A DNA stretch of 64,000 nucleotides, from the NCBI RefSeq assembly GCF_025464955.1, contig NZ_JAODNM010000137.1:37065-101064 (forward strand), read 5' to 3'. The position numbers were made by a program, and so were the translations under genes. The stretch's first letter is position 1. The number at the start of each line of letters is the position of its first letter. The notes beneath the pieces are model-generated. The model did no database searches, was not told the DNA's origin, and saw only the letters and a list, made by a program, of their open reading frames with translations. Below, in pieces: positions 43,570 through 52,695 of the stretch. The stretch is from Amycolatopsis sp. GTDB lineage: Bacteria > Actinomycetota > Actinomycetes > Mycobacteriales > Pseudonocardiaceae.

Positions 43570-45167
43570 CGTGTCATGCATGGTCACAGTGTCCTCCTGG
43601 TTGGTGATTGCGGTTGCTGTGTCAGCGACCTGCGTTAGGTCGGCGGCGGGCAGGGTGATGGTGACGTCGACGTCGTCCGTGCTGCTGAGGCGAACGGTGA
43701 GTTGGGTCGTTTCGAACAACTGCCGGAGTAGTTCAGCCGGTGCCCGTGTCAGGTCGGCGGCCAGGTGGGGGAGCGCGTCGAGTAGCTCCTGGTCGGCCAT
43801 GGTGGGTGTTTCGGGAATCACGCGCTCGGTCATCTCCAGTTCGACCAGTTCGGACCGTAGAGCCTCCAGTTGGTTGTGCAGGTCGTTGTAGGTCTGTCGG
43901 AGTCCTTGGCTGAACGGGTCATCAGGGTCGCCACTTCGTGCCTGCCGAAGGACGATGGCCTGCTCGCATTCGATCTCGGTCAGGCGGTGTTCGAGGCGGG
44001 CTTTGTCTGCCTGCTGCTTCGCCGTGTCGTGGTCGTCCACTCCGGCTAACTCCGCGGTGAGGATCTTCCGTCGGTCGGGCCCGAACACACGGGTCTCGTA
44101 GAACCCGGCAATGGCATCGAGGAGTGCTGACTCTCTAGGAACCTGTCCAGCCGACCGCGGTTGTTCCGACGTGGGTAACACTGGTAATAGAGAACACCGC
44201 GTCTCGCGGTGCCGACCATGCGTCGTCTGCAGGGGCAGAACAGCATCCCGCGGAACAAGTAAGTCCGGATCGTCTGCGGATGGGAGTTGGGCTCGCCGCC
44301 CTCGCGGGAGCCTTGACGTGCGCGTCGGCGGGCGTTGAGTTCGTCGAACATCCACTTCGGGATGATCGGTTCGTGCGATGGTTCGGGTGACCACACCCAC
44401 TTGACCGGATCGTTGAGCTCACCATGGCGCGATCTCGTGGCGCGCCTATTGAAGACCTGGTAGCCGGTGTATTTTCGGGTTACGCAGGATGCTGGCAACC
44501 GTGGACTTGCTCCAGGCGTTGCGCGCTCGGGCTTTGCAGGGCGGCTCCGGCGGTGGGTAGCGCGCCAGGTCGGCGTTGAGGCGGTCGGCGATGGTGTCGT
44601 AGCCGATCTTCTCGTGGTAGCGCCAGGCCGCAATCTGGGTGACGGTCTCCGCCTTGATGCCATCTGGCTCGAGCCGCGACTTTGTCTGTCCCATGGCGGC
44701 CTTCATCGGGTTCGGATGGCGATGCGCCTTGGCCCGGTAGCCGTACGGCGGCATCCCGATGTTCCATCCCTCGCGAACATGCGCGCACAGACCACCCCAG
44801 GACTGCTCCAGAGTGTTGAGAACCTCGTACTCCGCGACGGACTGGTTGATCCGGCGTTGCAGAACACGCTGAGCGCGACTACCCGAGAGTGTGATCGACT
44901 CGTTCGACGCGAAGATCGGGACCTGTGTCTCGTCGAGAGCTCGCTCGATCGAGAGTCCTTCGAAGGTGCGGCGAGCGACTCTCGCGATGCTCTCGCAGAC
45001 CACGACGTCGAAGCTCCGGTCGGCTCTCGCGGCCTGCTCCAGTAGGTCCGCGATGCCACCGTCGCGCGCGATGGGGACGTCGAACCGCTCGTAGTCGTGC
45101 CCTGCCCGCGCTTGTCGAGTGCGAGCCGGCCCGACTCGACGTCGTAGAAGTGCGCGACGATCACCCA
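43570..45167 (-). pseudogene. Serine recombinase pseudogene
   Basis: Large serine recombinase remnant spread over at least three reading frames on the minus strand. In order: FYDVESGRLALDKRGQG, then HDYERFDVPIARDGGIADLL and VVVCESIARVARRTFEGL (catalytic domain), then the recombinase domain GYRAKAHRHPNP...IADRLNADLARYPPP, the zinc-ribbon part FRGMLFCPCRRRMVG, and the C-terminal coiled coil ending about TAITNQEDTVTM. Frames change near 45100, 44460 and 44130. The first 50 or so residues, including the catalytic serine, are gone: homology stops at AWVIVAHFYD where PKS sequence begins. Confidence 0.85.
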
Positions 45168-45188
45168 CGCCGCCGGGAGCGCCGAGCG

Positions 45189-46186
45189 GGATCGGAAGAG
45201 GTGCTGGCCGTGATCGGCGACCGGACGGAAGTGCTCGCCGTCGCGGCGGTCAACGGCCCGGCTTCGGTGGTCGTCTCGGGTGCCGAGGCGGCGGTCACTG
45301 ACCTCGTCGCTGGGTTGACGGCCTCCGGGCGGAAGACCAAGGCCCTCAAGGTAAGCCACGCGTTCCACTCCCCACTGACCGAGCCGATGCTGGCGCGGTT
45401 CGGCGAGGTCGCGGCTGGACTTGAATACTACGAGGCGAAGATCCCGATCGTCTCCGCGCTCACCGGCCGGCAGGCGACCACCGCTGAGCTGGCCGACCCG
45501 GCCTATTGGGTGCGGCACGTCCGCGGGGCAGTCCGGTTCGCTGACGCCGTTCGGACACTGCACGAGGCCGGCGTCACCGCTTACCTTGAGCTAGGCCCGG
45601 ACGCTGTACTGCTGCCGATGGTGCGTGAGTCCGTGTCTGAGGCAGGTGTACTGGTCCCTGCGCTGGTGTGGGGTCGCCCAGAACTGTCGACCTTCCTCGG
45701 GGCGCTGGCCGGGCTTTGGATCCACGGTGCCGCTGCGTTGTTCCCCGGAGCTCGGCGGACCGAATTGCCTACCTACGCCTTCCAGCGGAGGAGTTTCTGG
45801 CTCCGGCCTGTCGTATCCGGAGCCCAGGTGCCGGCTCCGGCCGTTGCGGCGATTGTGGAGCTATCCGGGCAGGTGGACCTGCCGGTGATCCCGTCGCTAG
45901 ACGGGCGACTCGCCGGGCTAGCCCGGTCCGAGAGTGAGGAACTGCTACTGGAGGTGGTCCGGGAGCAAGCCGCAGAAGTCCTCGGCTACTCGTCGCCTCA
46001 GGCCATCGGTACCGAGGACAACTTCCTTGAGATCGGGTTCTCCTCGTTCAGCGCGCTGGAGGTGCGGAACCGGCTGTGCGAGGTGACCGGATTGCTGTTG
46101 TCGCCGGTGCTGATGTTCGACCATCCGACACCGGTCGCGGTGTCGTGCGATACATCCACGACGAGCTCGCCGCCGCGGCGTCCTGA
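45189..46186 (+). pseudogene. Truncated type I polyketide synthase end (AT-ACP)
   Basis: Last 330 residues of a modular PKS without a start. They hold the second half of an acyltransferase (VNGPASVVVSGAEAAV; SHAFHSPL, where HAFH predicts malonyl-CoA; AYLELGPDAVLLPM), the post-AT linker ending LPTYAFQRRSFW, and an acyl carrier domain (NFLEIGFSSFSALEVRNRL). The ACP motif reads GFSS where GFDS is usual; the presumed phosphopantetheine serine is the second S. Near 46148 a frameshift is needed to restore RYIHDELAAAAS and the natural stop at 46184-46186. KS and upstream domains are absent. Confidence 0.85.
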
Positions 46187-46233
46187 CCACTGTGTCGATG
46201 TGCTTGACCGAGTCGCCGTGGGCTCGGGGCGGC

Positions 46234-46902
46234 TCAGAGCGTGGCGCGGTTGCCGAACGCCCGCAGGAAGGTATCCACCCCGGCGGCGACGGCTTTGGTC
46301 AGGTCGGCATCGTCGATCTTGCGGGTGCCGAGTGCGGACAGCGTCGGCAGCTCGTCGACGATCAGGGCGACGAACTGATTCGCTGCCCGCAGCGGGTCCG
46401 CAAGTTCGAGATACCCGGCGTTGGCCAGCCGGGCGAGTTGTCCGGCCAGCGCCTCGGTGGCCTGGTTGGGGCCGCTGTCCCGGATCGTCTCGAACAAGTC
46501 GGGGAACCGCACTATCTCCGATTGGAGCAGCCGCCGCAGCGCGGTGGACTGGTCATCGGCGAAGCATTCGGCGAGCTTGTGCGCAACCCCGAGCAGACCC
46601 GCGCGAAGGTCTTCGGGATGGGTGGGGAAGGCGCCCAGCGCGTCCATGGTCTTGGTGTTGGAGCGGGACGCAATCTCGGCGAGGGCGTGCCGGAACAGGG
46701 TCTCCTTGTCACCGAGGTGGTTGTAGATCGTGGCCTTGGACACGCCCGCCTCGGACGCGATCGTGTCGACGCTGGCTTGGCCGTAACCCTCGCGGGCGAA
46801 CACGCGCAGGGCGGCCTCGAGGATCGCTTGGCGTTTGCCCACTCTGCCGTTGGGGTGGCTTTCGTCTGTCAAAGGGGGCCTCGACTTTCTTGTTCCGGTC
46901 AT
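46234..46902 (-). CDS. TetR family transcriptional regulator
   Basis: 222-residue repressor. Helix-turn-helix ILEAALRVFAREGYGQASVDTIA then GVSKATIYNHLGDKETLF, followed by a TetR_C_7/AefR-like ligand domain. Divergent from the MFS transporter, with a 25-bp perfect-arm palindrome in the shared 73-bp promoter region. It should repress both genes and be released by the pump's substrate. Low-similarity antisense frames are ignored. Confidence 0.92.
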   Translation of the reverse strand: MTGTRKSRPPLTDESHPNGRVGKRQAILEAALRVFAREGYGQASVDTIASEAGVSKATIYNHLGDKETLFRHALAEIASRSNTKTMDALGAFPTHPEDLRAGLLGVAHKLAECFADDQSTALRRLLQSEIVRFPDLFETIRDSGPNQATEALAGQLARLANAGYLELADPLRAANQFVALIVDELPTLSALGTRKIDDADLTKAVAAGVDTFLRAFGNRATL

Positions 46903-46922
46903 GCTAGCTTACTCGCCATCAT

Positions 46923-46947
46923 AGAAAACTGTACGGTACAGTTTTCT
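46923..46947. promoter_or_regulatory. TetR operator
   Basis: 25-bp inverted repeat: arms AGAAAACTGTAC and GTACAGTTTTCT around a single G, located between the divergent TetR and MFS genes. AT-rich outer parts overlap the likely promoter. The TGTAC-G-GTACA core is typical of efflux-pump TetR operators. Confidence 0.88.
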
Positions 46948-46975
46948 GACCTAGCCAGTAGAGCTGGAGAGCTGG

Positions 46976-48430
46976 ATGTCTGAAGCGCCTCAGGAACGGC
47001 TGGACGCGCCGCTCTTGCGTCTGTTGGGTGTGATGGTGCTGGGCGGGATGATGTCCTATCTCGATGCCACCATCGTCAACGTCGGAATCGATACCCTGGT
47101 CGGGAAGTTCCAGACCACGCTCGCCACTATCGGCTGGGTGAGCACCGGCTACCTGCTTGCCGTCGCCGTGGCCATTCCGATCACCGGTTGGACGATCGAC
47201 CGGTTCGGGGCTCGGCGGATGTGGTTCCTAGGGCTCAGTCTGTTCCTGCTCGGCTCGGTGCTGTGCTCCTTTGCCTGGAACGCCGGCAGCCTCATCGGCT
47301 TCCGGGTCCTGCAGGGCCTCGGCGGCGGCATGGTCGACCCGATCATGATGACCGTGGTCGCCCGTGCGGCCGGGCCGAACCGGATGGGCCGCGTGATGGG
47401 CCTGATCTCGATGCCGATCACCCTCGGCCCGGTGCTGGGCCCGATCATCGGCGGGTTGATTCTCGACAACCTGACCTGGCAATGGATGTTCCTGGTCAAC
47501 GTCCCGGTGGCGCTGGCCGCAATCCTGGTCGCGATCAAGTATGTGCCCAAGGACGAGTCCGCCGCCAAGACCACACCGATCGACTTGCTTGGCATCGCCC
47601 TCCTCTGCCCGGGTTTCGCGGCTCTGGTCTACGCGCTCTCGCAGGCGGGCGTGGTGGGCTTTGGCAGCGCCAGGGTGCTCGTGAGCCTCGGCGCGGGCGT
47701 CGTGCTCTTCGCCGGGTACATCAGGCATGCGCTGCGCACCAAGCTCACTCCGCTGCTGGACATCCGACTGTTCGCCAGCCGCGGGTTCACCGCCAGCGTG
47801 ACGACTATGACACTGCTTGGCGGCGCGCTCTTCAGCCTACTGTTTGTGCTCCCGCTGTACTACCAGCAGGCGCGTGGGCACAGCGTGCTCGAAGCTGGGC
47901 TGCTGCTTATGCCGCTCGGCCTGGGCACGTTGATCGGCATGCCGATCGCCGGCAATCTCGCCGACAAGCTCGGTGCCAAGAGGTTGGTCCCGGCTGGTGC
48001 CGCGCTAATCGCGATCGGGTCGCTGATGTACACCCAGGCTGACAGCGGCACCTCGCAGATGCTGCTCACCGCGTTCCAGGTACTTGTCGGTTTCGGCATG
48101 GGTCTGGTCGGTGCTCCGACCATGGGCGCTGTTTACCGCACAGTGCCGATGGAACAGGCCGCCACCGCGACCGGTGCTGTCTTCATCCTTAACCAGCTCG
48201 GTGCGTCGCTAGGCATCGCGATTGTCGCGCTGATCCTGCAAAGCGGCTCGGTGGACGGCAAACCAACCGCGACCGCCTTCGCCAACGCGTTCTGGTGGTC
48301 TTTCGCCGCCGCGATCGTGGTGCTCGTCGCCGGGTTCCTGCTCCCGGGCAAGCCCGAACCTGCCCCAGCGACTTCCCCTGTCGAGGCTGTCGACGAGGAC
48401 GTCTCGGCGAACGTGTCCGACCACGCCTGA
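46976..48430 (+). CDS. DHA2-family MFS drug efflux transporter
   Basis: 484-residue EmrB/QacA-type proton-drug antiporter with 14 predicted membrane helices. Signatures: motif D1-like YLDATIVNVGIDTL in helix 1, motif A region WTIDRFGARRMWFLGL, motif C region ITLGPVLGPIIGGLI, and a C-terminal cytoplasmic tail. ATG start 28 bp after the operator. Substrate unknown. Followed 32 bp later by the luciferase-like monooxygenase pseudogene, which was probably its operon partner. Confidence 0.93.
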   Translation: MSEAPQERLDAPLLRLLGVMVLGGMMSYLDATIVNVGIDTLVGKFQTTLATIGWVSTGYLLAVAVAIPITGWTIDRFGARRMWFLGLSLFLLGSVLCSFAWNAGSLIGFRVLQGLGGGMVDPIMMTVVARAAGPNRMGRVMGLISMPITLGPVLGPIIGGLILDNLTWQWMFLVNVPVALAAILVAIKYVPKDESAAKTTPIDLLGIALLCPGFAALVYALSQAGVVGFGSARVLVSLGAGVVLFAGYIRHALRTKLTPLLDIRLFASRGFTASVTTMTLLGGALFSLLFVLPLYYQQARGHSVLEAGLLLMPLGLGTLIGMPIAGNLADKLGAKRLVPAGAALIAIGSLMYTQADSGTSQMLLTAFQVLVGFGMGLVGAPTMGAVYRTVPMEQAATATGAVFILNQLGASLGIAIVALILQSGSVDGKPTATAFANAFWWSFAAAIVVLVAGFLLPGKPEPAPATSPVEAVDEDVSANVSDHA

Positions 48431-48462
48431 CCTCGACCCGGTACACGACAGGAGGCAACAGC

Positions 48463-49300
48463 ATGGCTGAACAACTGCCGATCCCGGTTTCGGTACTGGA
48501 GGTGGGCCCGGTCTGGCACGGCTCGTCCGCGGCGGAGTCGCTTCGCCACACCCTGGAGTCGGCCACTGCAGTCGAAACGCTGGGTTACCACCGATTCTGG
48601 GTGGCCGAGCACCATGCCACCCCGTGCTTGGCCACCGCGGCCACGGCCGTCCTGGTCGGCCAGGTCGCCGCCGCGACGACGACGCTGCGCGCCGGCTCCG
48701 GTGGCATCCTGCTGCCAAACCATGCTGCCAAACCATGCCCCGCTGGTGCTGGCCGAGCAGTTCGGTACCCTAGAGGCGTTCTGCCCGGGCCGGATCGACC
48801 TAGGCCTGGGCCGGGCCCCTGGCACGGACCCGGTGACCGCCGCAGCGCTACGCCGGACCAGCGCGAGCGAGGATTTCCCCAGTCAGCTGGACGAGCTCGC
48901 CAGCTATTTCCGCCCGCTGGCCGAGCGGGGCGGGCGCACCGCGCTCACCGTCGTGCCCGCCGATCAGTACAAGCCGCCGTTCTGGATCCTCGGATCCAGC
49001 CTCTCCAGTGCCGAACTCGCGGGTTCGCTTGGTCTTCCGTACGCCTTCGCGAACCAGATCAATCCGAGTGGGACGGCTGCGGCACTGGCCCGCTACCGCG
49101 ACTGCTTCACTCCTTCCGCCCAGCTCGACCGGCCCCAGACGCTCATCTCCGCACTGGTTGTCGCAGCAGACACGGACGCGGACGCGCACCGACTGGCCGC
49201 TCCGTATCTACTGGGCCGGATCTTGCAGCGGACCATCGGGAGGCTCGATTCCTTCCCCGACCAGGCCGTGTGCGAGCGGGTCGTCCGCCGCAGCCGCGGC
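48463..49300 (+). pseudogene. LLM-class flavin-dependent oxidoreductase, frameshifted
   Basis: Begins well (ATG 48463 with AGGAGG; IPVSVLEVGPVWHGSSAAES, then YHRFWVAEHHATP and AGSGGILLPNHA), but a 13-bp tandem duplication at 48711-48736 shifts the frame. The rest continues one frame on: PLVLAEQFGTLEAFCPGRID, LGLGRAPGTDP, FWILGSSLSSAELAGSLGLPYAFA, ending around GRLDSFPDQAV, about 50 residues short of the usual C-terminus. Luciferase-like FMN/F420 monooxygenase family. Removing one 13-bp copy restores GGILLPNHAPLVLAEQFG. Confidence 0.88.
48711..48736 (+). repeat. 13-bp tandem duplication
   Basis: GCTGCCAAACCAT occurs twice in direct succession (48711-48723 and 48724-48736) inside the LLM oxidoreductase gene. 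Thirteen is not a multiple of three, so it is the cause of the frameshift. Confidence 0.95.
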
Positions 49301-49356
49301 GGTGGGTACTGCGGCGGCCGCGAGTACTGCGATGGCCATGACCAGCCCTGCTCTGG

Positions 49357-49476
49357 ATGTTCGCACCGAAATTTCCTTTCGCCCGTGAACAGATCGAGTG
49401 GAGTCTCACGGGCGCGCGAGCGGAAACGATCAGCCTGGAGTACGAACTTCCACTGTTCCCTCAGCCTTGCGAATGA
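49357..49476 (+). CDS. Small ORF, unrecognised
   Basis: 39-codon ORF (MFAPKFPFAREQIEWSLTGA...) between the two pseudogenes. It has no clear ribosome site and AT-richer codons than its neighbours. It may be a scrap of a lost gene rather than a functional protein. Confidence 0.25.
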   Translation: MFAPKFPFAREQIEWSLTGARAETISLEYELPLFPQPCE

Positions 49477-49485
49477 GTGGGGCGG

Positions 49486-50047
49486 TTACTCCGCGAGGAT
49501 CGCGGTGACGAACTGGTCCGGGTCGAAGTCCATCGCCTGGTGGGCCTGGCCGTGCAGGTCGACGATCGTGGCGCCGCCGATTTGCGTGGCGACTGCTTTG
49601 GTCGCCTCGCGGAGGTACGCCGGGCTCTCGGTGCCGAGGAGCAGCCGCACTCCGACGGTGATCTTCGCCAGGCGATCGGTGGCCCAGAACCGCCGGACCT
49701 CGTCCAGTTCCCTGACCAGCGTATGCGCCGGAGCCAACCGGGCAAGCCAGATCGGAGTGCCTTTCAGCGCGTCGATGGCAGCCTGAGGGAGCTCGAGGAC
49801 CTCACGGTAGAACGTCTCCAGCGCCTCTTCCGGCCCAGTGGCCGCTTTGAGTGTCTCGAAGCCTTCCGGGCCTGCTCACTGGAAGCGGCTCTTCTCACGG
49901 ACGCGATCGGCCGGTTGAGTCCACGGCGCCACCTCAGACCGGACGCGGTGGGCACCGATCCGTGAGCACGAAGACCAGCGGCGGGCCTTCTCCGAGACTC
50001 TCGAAGCCGATTACGGTGCCATCGCGAGACACGACCGAGTTGAGCAT
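49486..50047 (-). pseudogene. Alpha/beta hydrolase remnant
   Basis: Two separated pieces of an alpha/beta-fold hydrolase. The N-terminus at 50047 reads MLNSVVSRDGTVIGFESLGE and GPPLVFVL, then runs into a stop near 49945. The C-terminal piece is open from about 49880 to the TAA at 49486: FETLKAATGPEEALETFYRE, then ITVGVRLLLGTESPAYL and VDLHGQAHQAMDFDPDQFV with the catalytic His region. The central part with the nucleophile Ser is deleted, so no activity is expected. Confidence 0.8.
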
Positions 50048-50053
50048 TCAGCC

Positions 50054-50182
50054 ATGCCAATGCCGATCGTGCTGCCCTTGAAGGCACTGTTTTTCGCTTG
50101 GTGGGAAGGATTGGCCGAGGCGTTGGCCGGAGGACGCCAGAGGTTGGCCGAGGCGGGGCATGATGAAGCGGAGCGCGACTGA
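50054..50182 (+). CDS. Possible 42-aa small protein
   Basis: ORF MPMPIVLPLKALFFAWWEG followed by a charged, Ala/Glu-rich helix (LAEALAGGRQRLAEAGHDEA). It ends 21 bp before the isomerase gene. Composition looks coding, but there is no clear ribosome site and no family I know. Confidence 0.3.
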   Translation: MPMPIVLPLKALFFAWWEGLAEALAGGRQRLAEAGHDEAERD

Positions 50183-50203
50183 CCTGACCGTAGGAGGAAT
50201 TCC

Positions 50204-51052
50204 GTGACCGTAGCCACCTCGACTCTCAGCTGGGCTCTGTCCGGTTTCGGCGACGAGATCGACGCGGATCCGGTCGTCCAGCTGTCCGTGCTCGAAGCGC
50301 TGGGCGCACGTCACCTCGAGCTGCGGGGCGCCTGGGACACCGGCGTACTCGACCTCGATGCCCGGCAACGAGGCGTGCTGCGGCAGCTGCTCGACGAACG
50401 CGGGTTCGAGGTGTCCGCCATCGCCTCTCCGCTGGGCAAGGTCTCGCTCGACCTTCCGGTGGAGGCCGAGGTGGAGCGACTGGCCACCGCGATCGACGTC
50501 GCCCGTACGTTCTCCACTCGCTATATTCGGATGTTCTCCTTCTACCAAGAGGGCCGCGACCCCGCTGCCATGCGTGACGGCGTGCTGGTACGGCTGCGCG
50601 CCATGGCGGACGTCGCCGAGCGCGAGGATCTCGTTCTCCTGCACGAGAACGAGAAGGACATCTACGGTGACATCCCTGAGCGGGTCCTCGATCTCATCGA
50701 GTCCGTCGGCTCCGATCATCTGCGCATCGCTTGGGACAGCGCGAACTTCGTCCAGGTCGGCAACCGCCCGTTCACCGATGCCTATGCCAGCCTGCGGCCG
50801 TACTTGGAGTACGTGCAGATCAAGGACGCCGTCGCCGCAACCGGCCATGTCGTCGCAGCAGGGGAGGGAGACGGCGAGCTGCTCGAGACCCTGACCGCCC
50901 TTCGGGACGATGGCTATCAGGGCTTTGTTTCGCTAGAACCCCACCTGTCCGCGGCACACGCGCTTGGTGGCTTCTCCGGGCCTGCCGCCTTCGGCCGGGC
51001 CGCTCGTGCTCTCCGGCTGATTACCGACGACCTGGGAGTGACGCTGTCATGA
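50204..51052 (+). CDS. Sugar phosphate isomerase/epimerase family protein
   Basis: 282-residue TIM-barrel protein of the xylose-isomerase-like AP_endonuc_2 family (IolE/IolH/Ulae relatives). Metal-site residues sit in LVLLHENEKDIYGD (Glu), LRIAWDSANFVQ (Asp) and YVQIKDAV, with a late FVSLEPHL Glu. GTG 50204 has a strong AGGAGGA site. It overlaps the following oxidoreductase by ATGA, so the two act in one sugar or inositol-type pathway. No transporter or kinase accompanies them. Confidence 0.88.
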   Translation: MTVATSTLSWALSGFGDEIDADPVVQLSVLEALGARHLELRGAWDTGVLDLDARQRGVLRQLLDERGFEVSAIASPLGKVSLDLPVEAEVERLATAIDVARTFSTRYIRMFSFYQEGRDPAAMRDGVLVRLRAMADVAEREDLVLLHENEKDIYGDIPERVLDLIESVGSDHLRIAWDSANFVQVGNRPFTDAYASLRPYLEYVQIKDAVAATGHVVAAGEGDGELLETLTALRDDGYQGFVSLEPHLSAAHALGGFSGPAAFGRAARALRLITDDLGVTLS

Positions 51053-52215
51053 CCGGCCCGATTCGTGTCGCCCTCGTCGGTTGCGGCGCCATCGGCCGCA
51101 AGCACGCCCTTGCCGTCGAACAACATCCCGCGTTCGCCCTGGTCGCGGCGGTGGATCCGGTAGAGGCGTATTCGGCGGCGTTGCTCGCCGACCACGCGCC
51201 GACCTCACCCGAGCCGGCGGCCTACTCGACGCTGCCGGACGCGCTGCGCGAATGTCGCATCGACCTGGTGGTGATCTGCACCCCCAGTGGCACACACCTG
51301 GACCTCGCGCAGCAGGCGGTCGACGCCGGTACGCACGTCGTGATCGAGAAGCCGCTGGATGTCAGCGTCACCCGAGCGGCCGCGTTCGCCCGGCGGGCGG
51401 CGAACACCGGCAAAGTGGTCACCGTGATCAGCCAGCACCGGTTCGACCCGGCCAGTGTCGCGGTGGCCCGTGCTGTGCACGACGGCTCGTTCGGCAGGCC
51501 GACTTCAGCGGTGGCGTCGGTCGCCTGGTGGCGTGATCAGAGCTACTACGACGGCGGTGATTGGCGCGGCACCTGGCGCCTCGACGGCGGTGGTGCCCTG
51601 ATGAACCAGGGTGTGCACACCTCGGACCTGCTCTGCTGGTTTCTCGGCCGCCCGGTCGAGGTGCAGGCAACCGCGAGCCTGCTTGCCCACGAGCGCATCG
51701 AGGTGGAGGACACGGTCGCAACCACGATCCGCTTCGAGTCCGGCGCCATCGCGGTCCTGCTCGCCACCACAGCCGCCTACCCGGGACTGACCGCACGCCT
51801 CCAAATCCACGGCACCGAGGGCTCCGCCGTCATCGACAACGACCGCCTTGAGTACTTCCACTCGGCAAAGTCCGCCGACCACCACCGGCCGGGCGGAGCC
51901 GGCAGTGTCACGGGCGGCGCCGTCACCGGAAACCAGGCAGAAGCCGAGGTCGGCTTCGTCAACACCCCTGCCGGGCCACACGGCGACCAGGACTTCGTGC
52001 TCGGCCATCGACGTCAGTACGACGACATCGCACGGGCGATCACCACCGGCACCGAACCAGGGGTGACGGTCGACGACGCACTGCTTTCCCTCGCGTTGGT
52101 CCGGTCGATCTACGTCTCCGCGGCAGTCGGTGAACGGATCTCGGTGGGGGAGGTGCTCGACGGCAAGTACTCAGACGTCCACCTGGACGTGCTCCGGGGC
52201 ACCCGCGGCAAGTAA
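51049..52215 (+). CDS. Gfo/Idh/MocA family oxidoreductase
   Basis: 388-residue NAD(P)-dependent dehydrogenase. Rossmann motif VALVGCGAIGRKHALAVEQH, the catalytic HVVIEKPLDVSVTRA, and the C-terminal GGALMNQGVHTSDLLCWFLG with its substrate His. Translationally coupled to the upstream isomerase. Distinct from the oxidoreductase at 15188 (different nucleotide loop). Probably oxidises the product or substrate of the isomerase. Confidence 0.92.
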   Translation: MTGPIRVALVGCGAIGRKHALAVEQHPAFALVAAVDPVEAYSAALLADHAPTSPEPAAYSTLPDALRECRIDLVVICTPSGTHLDLAQQAVDAGTHVVIEKPLDVSVTRAAAFARRAANTGKVVTVISQHRFDPASVAVARAVHDGSFGRPTSAVASVAWWRDQSYYDGGDWRGTWRLDGGGALMNQGVHTSDLLCWFLGRPVEVQATASLLAHERIEVEDTVATTIRFESGAIAVLLATTAAYPGLTARLQIHGTEGSAVIDNDRLEYFHSAKSADHHRPGGAGSVTGGAVTGNQAEAEVGFVNTPAGPHGDQDFVLGHRRQYDDIARAITTGTEPGVTVDDALLSLALVRSIYVSAAVGERISVGEVLDGKYSDVHLDVLRGTRGK

Positions 52216-52695
52216 GCGAACAGTTCGACGGCGACGCTGGTGCGTCGTTGCGGTGACGCGTTGTCGGCAATGCTGTCGGTCGTGCAGCACCATTCGGCCC
52301 TGGAGATGTAGGCGTGCAAGGTGGTCCGCGTTCGGGGCGTGGCATCGGTGCCCCCAGACCCGCTCGACCAACCGATCGGACGCTACGGCGGCTCACAAGT
52401 CGTGCGCTTCATGGTTGCCGGTCACATCCCGCGCGAGTCGGTGTTCATCCCCTTTGACCAGGGATTCAAGTTTCTGTACAGAACCTCTTACGAACCGCCG
52501 GGCACCATCGACGCAAGCTCCCGACGTCCGACGGTTGGATGACGGTCTGCGCAAGCGCGATGGCTGGATGACAGTCCGGGTCAACGTGTGGGTCGGGCAA
52601 TGCGTCGGCGATAGCTAGGTGAAGGGGTGAAGGCCGTCCGGTCCTCACCCCTTCACTTCGATACCCCTTCACTTCGATACGGGAGGGTCGTCCGA
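52216..52695. other. 480-bp gap, no supported gene; repeats at its end
   Basis: Short frames here lack coding bias and ribosome sites. At 52619-52656 is a 12-bp inverted repeat (GTGAAGGGGTGA/TCACCCCTTCAC), and overlapping it a 16-bp word CCCCTTCACTTCGATA repeated in tandem (52648-52663, 52664-52679). The repeat block lies just after the end of the AmiS-like gene (its 3' side) and may terminate it. Confidence 0.6.

Noticed and set aside
46192..46983. Plus-strand frame opposite the TetR gene (263 codons)
   Set aside because: TetR on the minus strand has a clear helix-turn-helix and operator; the other strand shows no motif.
52171..52396. Possible transposase C-terminus on the minus strand downstream of the oxidoreductase
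   Set aside because: A VERVWG-like string suggested an IS630-type protein, but nothing else in the frame matches and no terminal inverted repeats were found.
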